Assembly: GCA_019188255.1 (NCBI GenBank)
Contig: JAETXT010000006.1
Coordinates: 5,766,001-5,830,000 of the forward strand
Length of the DNA stretch: 64,000 nucleotides
Origin: Verticillium longisporum
Taxonomy: Eukaryota > Ascomycota > Sordariomycetes > Glomerellales > Plectosphaerellaceae
Direction of reading: 5' to 3'
The notes beneath the pieces were generated by a model. The model did no database searches. It was given only the letters and a program-made list of their open reading frames with translations, and was not told the origin of the DNA. The number at the start of each line of letters is the position of its first letter. Within the stretch, counting starts at the first letter, position 1. The position numbers were made by a program, and so were the translations under genes. Of this stretch, positions 12,699-23,900 are shown piece after piece.

Positions 12699-13260
12699 AA
12701 TGGGTGGATCATTGCACTGGGCAACACTCGCATGGGTCTCAATCGTACAAAAACCTTCCCGTGCATTCGTTTTCCTCGTTGAAGTGATGCCGAATGGCTG
12801 TGACCACCAGCTGTGACCACTGTACCTATGCACGCAACCATTCGTCCTCCAGAAGCATTGTGCCACATTGTGGTGGTAATTTATGCCACGCATCTGCTAC
12901 ACCTGTATGGTACTCAGGCTTTCCACTATCGTTGCCGGGCATCCAGATTGTCGTCTGGAGGGAAGCGACTGAACTCCGGGACACGGATGCAACTGCCCGT
13001 AAGGCAGTGCAGTCAGCTCGATCGTGGCTGCCAACGCATCGAGTAACAGTTGATTTCTTAGTTAACGGCTAGCATGTGGTCGTCTTCTTGAGCATGACAG
13101 TCATCGAGCAGCTGGCAATCTGCATCCTATTCACTGCGCAATCATTTTACCTCCTCTCACTTGAAGACGCCAAGACCTAGCACTCTGTATCCATCATTAA
13201 AGCTACTAATTACCAATTTGGAGCTGGACCGTCTTCTTGGACTGTCTCCCGAACTGTATC
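12699..13260. other. Intergenic region, no gene seen
   Basis: 562 bp between the GCIP-like gene and the aminopeptidase. Only short frames without recognisable protein; presumed 3' UTR plus the aminopeptidase promoter. Confidence 0.5.
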
Positions 13261-14511
13261 ATGCGCGTCGCTGTCGTTATTGCGTTTCTCGCCCCCATCA
13301 CTGAGGGTCTTCTGCCGATGCCCTCCGAGCCGATCTTCACGCTCGAGCTTGGCCCTGGATGCATCCGTACTGTTATGGAAGCCGGGAAAAAACGTCTTGA
13401 AGCTGTAATCTTCTCTATTTCCGCATCACAGACAGCTTTTGACATCTTCTAGGATGGTTACGACTATACCGACCTTACACACTCGTCGATCCGGGCTGCT
13501 CGAGCCGATGGCGCGTCTACAGACGATGGGGCAAAGTCCATGCCACCTCAAAACAATGCCCTCGACCAGTTCGTAACTCTCAACGCAACTGCTCTGGCAG
13601 AAAATCTCCTAGGTTTAACTGGATTCCACACGCGATACTATAAATCACAGACCGGCATTCAGTCTTCGAAGTGGCTTCTGGGCCGCATTCAAGCCTACAT
13701 AAGTGGCGCAACGTCTCGAGGCGTCAAGAGAGCGTCTTTCAGGGTCGTGGACCATAACTGGAAGGGTCAAAAGAGCATCATTGTCTCTCTCAAGGGTAAG
13801 GGTAACGGTGTAGTTGTGCTCGGCGCTCATCAAGACTCGATCAACGGGCTAGACCCGATAAAAGGTCATGCTCCCGGCGCAGGTACGTTGTTGGGCAGTT
13901 GAAGCATGACATATGCACTTCCTCACCATTGAATAGATGACAACGGCACCGGCAGTATTACAATCTTGGAAGCCCTTCGCGCGATCCTCGACAGCGATTT
14001 AGCCGTCAAAGATAGCGAACACACACTTGAATTCCACTGGTACGCAGGAGAGGAGGCTGGGCTCCTGGGCAGTAATGCAATCTTTAATGAGTACGCTCGC
14101 GATGATGTCAACGTTGTAGCTATGCTCAATTTCGACATGACGGGCTATGTCAAGCCTAACACGAAGCCGACGATGGGTGTCATCACTGACAACGTTGACC
14201 CCAAGCTCACGCAAAGGCTGCGGGAGATTATCGAGAAAGTAAGTAAGGCAAAGTTCACGGATAGGATTAAAGCTGATTAATCGAAGTATTGTTCCCTTGG
14301 ATGGACTGACACTGCATGCGGTTATGAGTGTTCAGATCATGCCTCGGCGACCCTTGTTGGTTTCCCGTCTGCTTTCATCTTTGAATCGACCTTCGAAAAC
14401 TCGAACGAATACATCCATACACCCGAAGACACAATTGAGAAGGTCGACTTTGGACACGTGTATGAGTTCGCGAAGCTCGCGGTTGCTGCCGCCTACGAGC
14501 TCGCTTGGTGA
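13261..14511 (+). CDS. Secreted leucine aminopeptidase-like metallopeptidase, family M28
   Basis: Extracellular zinc exopeptidase that removes N-terminal residues from peptides. Four exons: 13261-13404, 13453-13882, 13937-14238 and 14287-14511; introns of 48, 54 and 48 bp; 366 aa. The first intron has an atypical 5' site (GTAATC) but restores phase exactly. Residues 1 to about 16 are a signal peptide (MRVAVVIAFLAPITEG), followed by a propeptide beginning LLPMPSEPIFTLELGPG. Zinc ligands of the M28 fold are all visible: His in GAHQDS, Asp in ADDNGTGS, Glu pair in AGEEAG, Asp in NFDMTGY and His in YIHTPEDT. Cysteines YCSLGWTDTACGYECSDH match the disulphide loop of fungal leucine aminopeptidases. 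It looks intact. Confidence 0.93.
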
Positions 14512-15054
14512 GGATTGGTCGCGCCAGCGGGGAACATGACACCAAGCAACGCTGCTACACTCCTTGGATGGAAGGCGGAAACCATGCAGCCTAGAATCCT
14601 CTTTCGAGAAACCAGTACTCATGAGTTGGCATTTAATCGTATCATTGTCAGATTGTAAAGAATAAATCATCCCCTGCAGAGGATGCATCGCAAGACAATC
14701 GCAATTGTTGCGCCGGGAGGCGGCACCATGTCAGGTAGTGGATATGGACGCACAGCTCGTAAATAACGTCGTATCGACGCGAGTAAGACACGTAGTTTTG
14801 CACACTGCTACTGTTCCAAATAACGTTGCGTTTCCACTCCAGACTAGTATCTCGTTCTTCGGCACCGGGTCATGACGTCATGACTTGGACGTGCTTCATC
14901 TGATTCGTACCACCGTACTGATCCTAAGTGAACAGAGCAGAGACGGGCTGGGAAAGAATACAATATAACAGAGAGACAATCTGCCCTTCCCGAGGATTGC
15001 GAAAAGTGACACAACGTAGAGACAACATTGATTGCCGTCATTCATTCAAACGAC
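14512..15054. other. Intergenic region, no gene seen
   Basis: 543 bp between the aminopeptidase and the broken monooxygenase. No frame with recognisable protein and no clear repeat. Confidence 0.5.
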
Positions 15055-16315
15055 CATGCCAGCACTAAAAATTCTGGTCATCGGTGGTGGCATCGCCGGC
15101 CCCACTCTTGCATTTTGGCTGGCTCCCCTCGGCCACGATGTCACCATTCTCGAACGAACAGAGTCGCTTCGCGCGCAAGGCCAGCAGATCGACCTTCGCG
15201 GCCAAGCCGTGAGCGTCATCCGTCACATGGGGCTCGTCGACGAAGTCCGCGCCCACGTTGTGGATGAGGAGGGCATTCAATTCGTCGACGCCAAGAACCG
15301 TCGCCAGGCAATGTTTCGCGCCAACAAGACCGGACAGGGCGCCCAGACATTCACCTCCGAGTTTGAGATAATGCGCGGTAGTTTGGTGCGCATTTTGGCC
15401 GACGCCGCAACAGCACGTGGGGCCAAATTCCGTTTCGGCACCACTGTCGAGGGACTCGAGCAGAAAGGCAATGCTGTGAACGTTGCCTTTGAAGACGCGC
15501 ACCGCTGAGACCTACGACCTTGTCATCGGAGCCGACGGACAGAGCTCTCGCACGCGTCGGATGATTATGCAGCCGGAGGAAGAGCGGTACACTCACCTGA
15601 ACGGCTTCTTCTGCTACTTCACTATCCCGCGGGAAACAGTTGATACCAACTACTGCACCGTTTTCACCTCCCCCAACAAGAGCATGTGCCTGCGCGCCGA
15701 CAACCCAGAAACTGTGCAGGCGTACTTGGGCATTTATCCGCGTGATGATGCCCTTCGGAAAACGTTGCGGGATTCGATGGCCACCCGGGATCCTGATGCT
15801 CAAAAGCGACTCTACACGGAATTGTTCAAGAATGAGGGATGGCAAGCATCACGTATCGTGAAGGGCATGAACGAGACGAGCAATTTCTACTGCCAGGAGA
15901 CTGCACAAGTCAAAACGAAGATTTGGTCGAAGGGGCGAGTCGTCCTCCTGGGAGACGCTGCGCACTGCGCCAGCCCCGTCACTGGACTGGGCACTACGTC
16001 TGCTATTGTCGGAGCCTACGTCCTCGCAGGCGAGATTGCCACACACTGTGGAGGCGCAGATAAGGAGGGAATTAGTGATGCCCACGGTGCTTTGCTGGCT
16101 TACAACAAAACGCTACGGCCGTTCGTCGACAGGGTACAGCAGCTCTTCCCTGGCGTCCCTGGATTGCATTCCCAAGCTCGTGGTTCTGGGTCTGGGTTTC
16201 GAACTCGGCGTGGTGGGCGCTATCATGGCTTCAAGTGGATAAGCTTGGCCAATATTTTGCATCCGACGACGTCAAGGGCTGGACCCTGCCAGATTATCCC
16301 ATCATGCAATTGTAG
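15055..16315 (+). pseudogene. FAD-dependent monooxygenase (PF01494-type), broken by frameshifts
   Basis: The N-terminal part reads well from 15055: KILVIGGGIAGPTLAFWLA is the Rossmann FAD-binding GxGxxG motif, followed by a glutamate-ended strand (TILERTESL). At about 15,500 (after VAFED) the frame ends; the match resumes two bases on with ETYDLVIGADGQSSRTRRM and continues through the GDAAHC FAD motif (about 15,955). Near 16,150 the homology moves to another frame, and again near 16,235, ending DDVKGWTLPDYPIMQL with a stop at 16313-16315. None of these breaks fits an intron: the available GT..AG spans are under 30 bp. Three breaks in one gene beside a transposon island suggest decay, although assembly error cannot be excluded. 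When intact, such enzymes hydroxylate aromatic or polyketide substrates with NAD(P)H and oxygen. C-to-T decay is not needed to explain these breaks. Confidence 0.8.
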
Positions 16316-16513
16316 TCTTTCACTCAATGAATTTGCAAGATTCCGGAGTGCACGACTCAACCGTGCACGCCAATTAGCGAAGGCGCGTAGGACGGAAGTA
16401 TTTCAAAATAGCTAACAATAAACCGCATAGAAAATTCAATAGCTTAACAAATATTGCTTGACGTGATTCTCATTATAAATGTCTGAGTAGTAAATACTGA
16501 AGTGTTGAACCAA

Positions 16514-17273
16514 TATTAGGGAACTCTATGGTTAGGATAGCGATATCTAAGGTATCTAGGATATCTAGGATCCACTACTCTCAGGAGCACGTAAACTACG
16601 GCTTATGTGATCGCTGAGAGCAGATAGGTATATCTAACTTACATAGGTAGCAGTAACTTAGAGAAGTAGATAAGAATTATATATAAGAATTAACTATTAT
16701 AAGATTTATTAGATACCTGTTACGACCTGGCAGCTTCCGAAGGGGGAACACTGTCAGAGGGTTGGGGTTGCTGTTTGCAGAAGCTTAGGTTGTGACTCTG
16801 AGACGATGTGGTGTCGTAAGGCGTTGCGCACTCGTTACAATGAATACAAGGTAAGACTTAGATTGATCACTGTCGTGAGAAAGAATGTATCTACAAGTCC
16901 AGAATGTCCGTCCTTATATACCTGCCATCCTGTCCTTGTTGTGTTAGGTGGTGAGCTCATGTTGGATGGCTCACTGGTTAGTTGTTGGTGATCCATGATG
17001 TTAGGATCACGGTGTGTTATCCCGTGAGCCATTCCCTGGCTCACTGCGGCGTCCTTGGTGAGCCCGACGACTCACCCTTTATGTCTGAGTGAGCCATCAC
17101 GTGATTTGCCAGGTGGGCCCGATTCTTATCTTATCGCGTTCCCTGATCGCGGGGTCGTCGATTCGCGGCCGCCCTGCTTCCTTGGTTGTTACAATACCCT
17201 ACCTATTTAGAGCTTATAAGTATAGCGGAAGTATTAGATTAGGGTTTATATAAATAGTAAAGCCCTCTTAATA
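16514..17273 (+). repeat. 5' LTR of the copia element, interrupted by a solo LTR
   Basis: 16514-16717 plus 17199-17273 together equal the 279-bp LTR at 26111-26389. The left part keeps more C and G (CTCTCAGGAGCACG) than the right part, which is strongly RIP-altered. Confidence 0.92.
16718..17193. mobile_element. Solo LTR (476 bp) nested in the copia 5' LTR
   Basis: The 476-bp sequence starts TGTTACGACC and ends GTTGTTACA, so it has TG...CA ends, and is flanked by a 5-bp direct repeat ATACC (16713-16717 and 17194-17198). Comparison with the intact LTR at 26111 proves the insertion: there the sequence runs AGATACC directly into CTACC. Base composition is normal, unlike the surrounding RIP-degraded DNA. 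It contains several copies of a GTGAGCC/GGCTCAC motif in both orientations between about 16,950 and 17,095. No coding capacity. The internal part of the parent element was probably lost by LTR-LTR recombination. Confidence 0.88.
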
Positions 17274-19328
17274 TTAATTAATATTACGTTTAATATAATA
17301 TAGAATAGCTAGAGCTAGAGAAGTTAAGATCGATCCTATAAATAATATATTTATTATATATAAGCTTATTAATTATACTTTATAAATAATCGTAAGAGTA
17401 CTATTTTATTTTTAAGTATTTTAGGATTCTTATATAAGCTTAGTAATAGGGAATTCCTTTATTATATAATCTATAGGAGTACCGTCTACTTTAAGTATCT
17501 TAGGACTCCTACGACTAAGATTATTATTAAGCTATATTATTAACTATAAAACCCGAAAAACGAAGCTATATAGAATAGTTAATTACTTATACTAGAGCTT
17601 TATAAACTTATCGATAATAAGCTCTTTAGATTATAATAATAGCTCTATAATAGAGCTAGAGAGCGCTAAAAAGCTATAATAGGAGTTCGATATTATTCTA
17701 AAAGATATTAGTATTATACGCTTTATTTAAAGGGTTAGGAAGGATCTTAATATTAATTTTATTATAAATAGTATAGAATTATAGTTCTTAGGATTATTAG
17801 ATTTAATATCTATAGATCTTAAGAGCGCTTAGATTATTAAAATAATAAGTATATATAGAAATATAAAAGGAGTTTACTTCTTAAAGGTATTTATTAAAGA
17901 CTTCTAGGATTAAAGTAAAGAGGATTTTAATTCCTATAATTTAATAATCTCTTAAGCGTTAAAGGTATATCTTATAGATTATAGGATCCTTCTTCTAAGG
18001 GTAATAAACGTTAAAATATTAAAGAGATTAATTCCGATATTATTATAGGAAGAGATATTTAATATAGATATATTAAAGAATAATATTAATTATAATTTAA
18101 TATTCTATAGAGTAGAGGAATAGTAAGAATAGTTAAATAATAAACGATTATTTATAATAAAGATTACTTAATTAAGTTATCCTAAATTCGAATTATATAA
18201 AATAAAAGGATAGATCCCTATTAACCTCGTATTTTAGGGTTATTTAATTAATAGAATAAGTAATATAGCTAATAAAAGATTATATCTTATTTATAATAAA
18301 ATAAGACCTTACCTCTAAATAATACTTAGAACTTATTAGCTTAATACTATATTCTATTATTATATAAATTAATAAATTTATTAATCGATAGAGCTATAAT
18401 TAAATAATTTATATTATTCTAGAATAAGGAGAGTAATTATTCTAAAGAAACCTATAATATCTTAGATAATAAGATATATATTTTTATAGATATATATAAG
18501 CTCTTATAAATCTAATATATATAGCTCTATATACTCTTCCTAAATATATTTTTAAGGTATATATAAGTTTTCTTCTTAGAATATATAAATAAGAATATAA
18601 GAATCTAATAAATATATCTAAAGATTAAATAATAATTCGATTTAGAGATTAATAGAGCTTAATATTATATAGATTAGAGCTCTATAACGTTTAATTCTAT
18701 TATTATAGAGCTTAAGAATATAGGAAAGCTATAAATAGAAGTTTTCTAGATCTTTCTAGATAGGCTTTAGTAATACTAGAGAATACTTAATCTAATATTC
18801 TAGGAGGAGACCTATCTCTATATAAATACTCTAAAGGTAGTTTAAAGTATCCTAGAGCTAAGGATTATATTAAGAAGGCTAGAGCGATCTTTTAATATAT
18901 TATCCGCTTAGCTTAAGAGTATATTAAAGGTAGAGGAGAATACTAGAACGCTTAAGCATTTCTATATTAATAGGCGTTATAGGGGCGGAAGTAGCTATCG
19001 CTAAATTAATAGAAGGGGAGATCGTAGAGAATAATCGTTTTATAGAATTAATAATTATTAAGATTCTAGGATTAGAATTCGTAAATACTAGATATATTCT
19101 AAATTAGATTATAGATCGATAAAGTATTCTCTTAAAGAATAATAATATTTAAAGGAATAATAGAAATATATATAAGAAGCGTATAGGGATTAGTAAAAGG
19201 GATATTATTAGTTCTTAATAGCTATAGAGCCTATTAAGAGCTTAGATTCCGAAGATTTAGAAGGGCTAAGAATAGAGGAATTATATAAGTCTAATCCTAA
19301 AAGTAAACTAATAAACGCCTATATAGTA
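17274..19328 (+). pseudogene. RIP-degraded gag-like region of the copia element
   Basis: About 2 kb of stop-ridden AT-rich DNA between the 5' LTR and the pogo insertion. Around 18,980-19,140 a plus-strand frame is rich in Arg, Ser and Tyr, like the basic C-terminal part of fungal copia Gag proteins. Assignment rests mainly on position before the protease; no nucleocapsid zinc knuckle could be read. Confidence 0.55.
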
Positions 19329-21187
19329 ACGTAATCCACAAGCGAGTGGTTCACCCATGCGAGTGGTTCACTTCACCCCGACCCGACAAACATTCCGAGG
19401 AAAACCTCAACCCAAACGCCGTAAATCAATTAAAATCACTCCTCCTCGTCTTTTGCAGACGATGAGATAGCTACCTGACAAGTTCTCGCGTTGTGGCCGG
19501 TCTTCCCGCATACGCTACAGCATCGTTTCTTCGGCTGGGACCACGACGCGGGACCCGGGTTCTGCAGCGTTTCCTCTTTTATCTGGATATCTACTTCCTT
19601 CTGAGCAATCTTGTCCTGTCCCTCGCCTACAGCCATGCTTCCTCCTTCCCGGAGACGTAGCTTTTGGCCCTCCGGCGTCGGCTTAGTGTAGCATTTTCCT
19701 CTCGAAGGATCATAACCTCTGACTTCAAAAGAGCGATCTGGTGCATAACACCCCGCGTCCCCTTCGCAAGATAGTCAACAGCATCTAAAATTGACGTTGG
19801 GGAGCTTCCCTGGTGGCGTGAGATTCGCCCTTTGATGAAGTCAGTCTGGGAACCTGCCTCGAGCAGGTTAGTGGGCGTCTTAGAGACCCAAGAATCACGC
19901 TCCCCGTGGGACGTCCCCGGAGGCGTCGTCGTCCTCAACCTCACATCCAGCTTTGACAGGACTGTTTCCGGGTTATGGGGGACAAGCCCCGCTCCTCGAA
20001 AGCCTCCCTGGATGTTTTTTCTGTCATTGCTTGCTGAAATGCAGCCGAAAACGCCGGGAAGAAGTCCTCTTTGCTGATGTGCGTTGTACCCGCCCTCATC
20101 CTATCCTCGATTTGCCGACCGTATGCTTTCTTTAGTGGGCCAAAACACCCAACATCGAGAGGCTGGAGTAGATGTGACGAATGAGGAGGCATACAGAGTG
20201 TGATGATGTTGTTCTCCTTGCAGTAGAGTTCGAAGTCGACCGAGTGGTGACTTTCGTGGCCATCCAGGATCAGTAGGCGATAACCGCCCGAAGTACGGGA
20301 CTTTGTATGCCTGTCAAAATGCCGAATCCATTCCAGACCAATATCATTCGTCGTCCAGCCGTTTGGAGATGTTGCGATTCTCCAGTCGCGAGAAATCGCG
20401 TCGTCCTGGTACCAGCTCGAGAGGTGGTACTTGCCCGAAACCACGATGAACGGCGGGACGGAGAAACCCAACGCGCCAACGCCCTGGATCACCGTAACCC
20501 ATTCCCGGTTGCCTGGCTGCCTCATCTTCACATTGGACCGTCTTTCCGAACTGGTCACGACCATTCCGTTGGCGATAACGCCCATCTGGAAGCCGGTCTC
20601 GTCAAAGTTGTACATGTCAGCCTCTTGGATGCCGTACTTGGCGATCATGTTATGCACGAGGCGGAACCACGCGTTTATCGCGTCCGGATCTTCGCATTGG
20701 GCCCTCTTGTAGTCGTACTTGCGAAAGAAACGCGTCCGGAGCTCTGGTTGCCGTTTGACGAAGTTTGCGGCCCAGTTCTTCCCGACGCGTGGCGCGTCAC
20801 GGTCGGCAAGCAGGCGATTCGCCATATCTCCGACCTCACCCAACCGGGGAGGGTAAGATCGCGCATCTAGGTCAAGGATATATTCGACAATAGTTTTCTC
20901 TTCTAGTACTGTTAATTTGGCAGAATTGGGCGGGCTTTCGCGTCGGGAGGGTTTGCCCTTCTGGCGTCGGAGGAGCGTCGTTAAGGGGACGGTGTAGATC
21001 CTCGCAGCACTCCGGGCGCTTAGGTTCGGGTCATTGTCCATAGCTTGGATAGCAAGGAATAATTGACCTTCTTTTGAAAGAGTCTCCATCGCGGGCGGAG
21101 GTGGAATCTGTAGAATTCAGGTGTAGGTCGTGGGCCCGGGCGAAGTGAACCACTCGCTTGGGTGAACCACTCGCTTGTGGATTACGT
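19329..21187 (-). mobile_element. pogo/Fot1-like DNA transposon, 1,859 bp
   Basis: Terminal inverted repeats of about 50 bp begin ACGTAATCCACAAGCG at both ends and differ at only two positions. Each TIR carries two tandem copies of AGCGAGTGGTTCAC, likely transposase-binding sites. The element is flanked by TA on both sides (19327-19328 and 21188-21189), the target duplication of Tc1/mariner-pogo elements. It interrupts the copia interior between gag and protease. GC content is normal and no RIP signature is visible, so it arrived after the surrounding element was mutated. It carries a transposase reading frame on the minus strand that is now frameshifted. Confidence 0.95.
19436..21089 (-). 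pseudogene. pogo-family DDE transposase, two frameshifts
   Basis: Starts at 21089, 98 bp inside the element. An intact 382-aa frame has an N-terminal Psq-type helix-turn-helix (residues about 5-45), a CENP-B-like DNA-binding region (about 60-125) and a DDE catalytic domain: NFDETGF (D163), LILDGHESHH (D276) and LLQPLDVGCFGPLKKAYG (D312), that is DD35D. The frame then shifts near 19,990; homology continues with KLDVRLRTTTPPGTS in the next frame (to about 19,670). A second shift at an A-run leads to a tail holding a CCHC zinc knuckle (CSVCGKTGHNARTC) and the acidic end AKDEEE*. The catalytic domain is complete, so only the C-terminal part is cut off. It may be inactive but could still be mobilised by a full-length copy. 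Confidence 0.9.
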
Positions 21188-21189
21188 TA

Positions 21190-21640
21190 TACTTCTTAAT
21201 AAATAAATTATTCTAGTATAGGATTAGAGGGAATAATCGGGAAGCTAAAGGGATAGCTTTAATAGAATAGCTATTTAGCTAATATTAGATTAATAGTATT
21301 TATATATAATATAATATTATTCCTAATATAGGTATAATATTAATTTCTATAATAGGAGCTTTATAGATTAAGGCCCTAATAGCCCTAGTTCTAGGCTTAA
21401 TAATTAATAAATAGGGAATAGGGGCTAGAGTAAGATTTAGAATAGGAAATATAATATCTATTATAGAGGAGATTATTATTTTAATATTAATTAAGAGAAT
21501 TACGTTCTATATTATCTTAATAGATACCTTATTCTTACTTTATATTAAGGATATAGACGATCTTAGAATTTATTTAGATAATATATATAACGAGCTAGTA
21601 AAGTATATTAAGGAGTTCTAGGAGTATATACTTATATTCC
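21190..21640 (+). pseudogene. RIP-degraded copia protease region
   Basis: Directly after the pogo insertion the plus-strand frame gives fragments such as YFLINKLFQYRIRG and RVRFRIGNIISI, followed by DTLFLLYIKDIDDLRIYLDN, which resembles the end of the protease and its linker in fungal copia polyproteins (the usual form being NTPFLLCLQDMDALGV). Catalytic DTG is not clearly preserved. The pogo element therefore sits between gag and protease. Confidence 0.6.
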
Positions 21641-22760
21641 GTAAATAGGGCTATCCTTAGTTCTTCCTAGATACGAAAACCTATACTAATTTAGGGATTA
21701 TATATATAATAGGAGTAGAGAGTAATAGAGTAGTATTTCTAATAGAAATAGAGCTCTATTAAATTTATAAGCATTTTAGCTATCTATTAATTAAGAAATT
21801 ATAGAATCTATTCTAGAGAATAGACTATAATATAGACTAGAACGCTTTAGAGCTAATAAATTATTTCTATTATTATTATTAAATTAAAGGGAAGTCTCTA
21901 TAATACTTTAAGTTCGCTTTAAGGTTAAATATCGACTTTAATTATAAGATTTTAATTAATATTATATATTTAGATAGAAAGCCTATTCTTTATATAATCG
22001 ATATAAATACTAGATTCTAGTCTATAACTTTTATTCCTAATTTTATAGCTTATATAATATAGGAGGTACTTAAGAGGTATTAATTAAATATATACCTAGG
22101 CCCTCTAGATATCGTAACTATTAATACTAGAATTAACTTTACTTTTATAGAATTTAGGGTAGAGGTATACCTCTTAGGTATAATTTATTATTAGATCTTT
22201 ATAGAGGCTTATTAATTAATAAGTAAGGTTAAGAGCTATTATAAGCTAATATATAGAGTATATAAGATTTTAAAGGCTAAATCTTATAATATAAGCTTAG
22301 AATCGCTATTCTAGGGAGTAGTTAAGGTAGTAAACGATATTATTAGGCTTAATAGTCTAGTATTAATATTACTTATATTTAGGGCTATATTTAGGATAAC
22401 CGTTAATTTAATACCTATAATAACTTAAGCGTAATACGCTAAAGCTATTAATAAAGTAATAATAAAACTATAGCGAATAATCGCTAAATAGAAGGTTAAT
22501 AATATATTAAATATATATAATAGATTAAATATAAAATAGTTATTATTAAGATCGCTAAAGCTAGGAAATAGCGTTCTTATATTCCGAGAATAAGAGAAAT
22601 AGACTAGATTTTATAAAATTATATTAATTATTAATATAACGGTTATAGTTAATATAATTAATAGCTTAATAGAGTTTAGAGGAATATACGTTAAGCTATA
22701 TAATAGATTATTAGATTAGGAAACTAGGGAGATAATTATAGTCCGAACTCTAGAAGTATT
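21640..22760 (+). pseudogene. RIP-degraded copia integrase
   Basis: Reading through stops on the plus strand gives the fungal copia integrase pattern: ALELINYFYYYYQIKGKS (degenerate zinc-binding end), FNYKILINIIYLDRKPILY (first catalytic Asp retained), YLGPLDIVTINTRINF (second Asp now Asn) and ISKVKSYYKLIYRVYKIL, where the usual E of GKVERYH is K. Glu-to-Lys and Asp-to-Asn are the changes G-to-A mutation makes. Inactive. Confidence 0.8.
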
Positions 22761-22899
22761 TATATTAGAGACCCTAGAACTATTCGAGTATCTAGAGCTA
22801 ACTTAGCTATATTAATATAGAAGACCTAGGAAGTTAATAATAATATATACTTAGAATCTATTATAAATAGTTTCTATAGATTATAAGAGTAATACGATT

Positions 22900-23900
22900 A
22901 AGGGTTTATAGATCGGATATTAATTTATTATAAAAAGGGAATAATAGGGTTATAACCTAGTTATTAAATTATATAATAAAAGTAGAATAATAATCCTTAG
23001 GAAGCTATTTAAGTAATCTAATTAAGAGGAGATCGACTTACTTTTAATAATAGGAGTAATTATATTAATTAGTAAATCCGTAATCTTTAATATTAAGATC
23101 TTTAGATATCGATTTATAAGAGAAGTAAAAGGACTCCTTTAAGCTTTATATAAGAAGTTAAGATTAATAGTTTAGGGGTATAGTAATTAAGAGAAGACGA
23201 TTCTATTAACGTAATCGTTTACGATTATATAATATAGTTAACGATCAATCCTAGCGATTATATTAATATTATAGGAATATAGTTAATAGCTAATACTCTA
23301 GGATATTAATTAAGCTTATATTTAGAGCGCTATAGATTTACTATATAATATTCTACTATATATCCTTAAAGAGCTATAATATAGATACCTTAATAATACT
23401 ATTTTCTATATCGTTAAGCTATTCTATAGAATTATAGAATTAAGCTTCTATTAATTTATAACTTATTAGCGATATTATAGAGAGCGCTTAATAGTAGTTC
23501 TAATAGGCTACGATCTATATCTCTTATTAATTAGAGCTAGAGAGAGCTTTAGATTAATCGGAATATAGATTAACGATACCTTAAACCTTAGAGAGCCCGT
23601 ATTTATAGAAAAGGAGTAAATAGAGCTCTTAAGAGCTAGTTTCTAAGCGAAGCCTATTTCTATCTTAAATATTAGTTTAGAGGACGTCTTTAATAATTAT
23701 ATTATTAAAATTAGAATTAATAATCTTAAGATTCTATAGAAAGGTTAAAATAATCGATTAAAATAAGTAACCCTAAGGATATTAGATTTAGAGTAGTAAT
23801 TTATCGCTTAGAGAGCTCGTAGAGTATATATAGCTTCTATCTATTAACCTAAAATAGCTTTCGATTTCGCTATAACTTCCTAGGCTAGGAACTTAGAAAA
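22900..23900 (+). pseudogene. RIP-degraded copia reverse transcriptase
   Basis: At 23,292-23,345 the frame reads LIL*DIN*AYI*SAIDL, the copia RT motif D-I-x-Q-A-Y-x-Q-S with both glutamine codons turned into TAA/TAG. It continues through FYIVKLFYRIIE and ITYQRYYRERL to GIQIND at about 23,560-23,577, the catalytic aspartate-pair region, in which the first Asp codon is now AAC. Inactive. Confidence 0.85.

Noticed and set aside
15500..15530. Intron explaining the first break in the FAD monooxygenase
   Set aside because: The possible GT..AG span is under 30 bp, shorter than any intron in the window (minimum 48 bp).
16806..17044. Short frames inside the nested 476-bp element
   Set aside because: The segment is a solo LTR; frames of 60-70 codons without domain are expected by chance.
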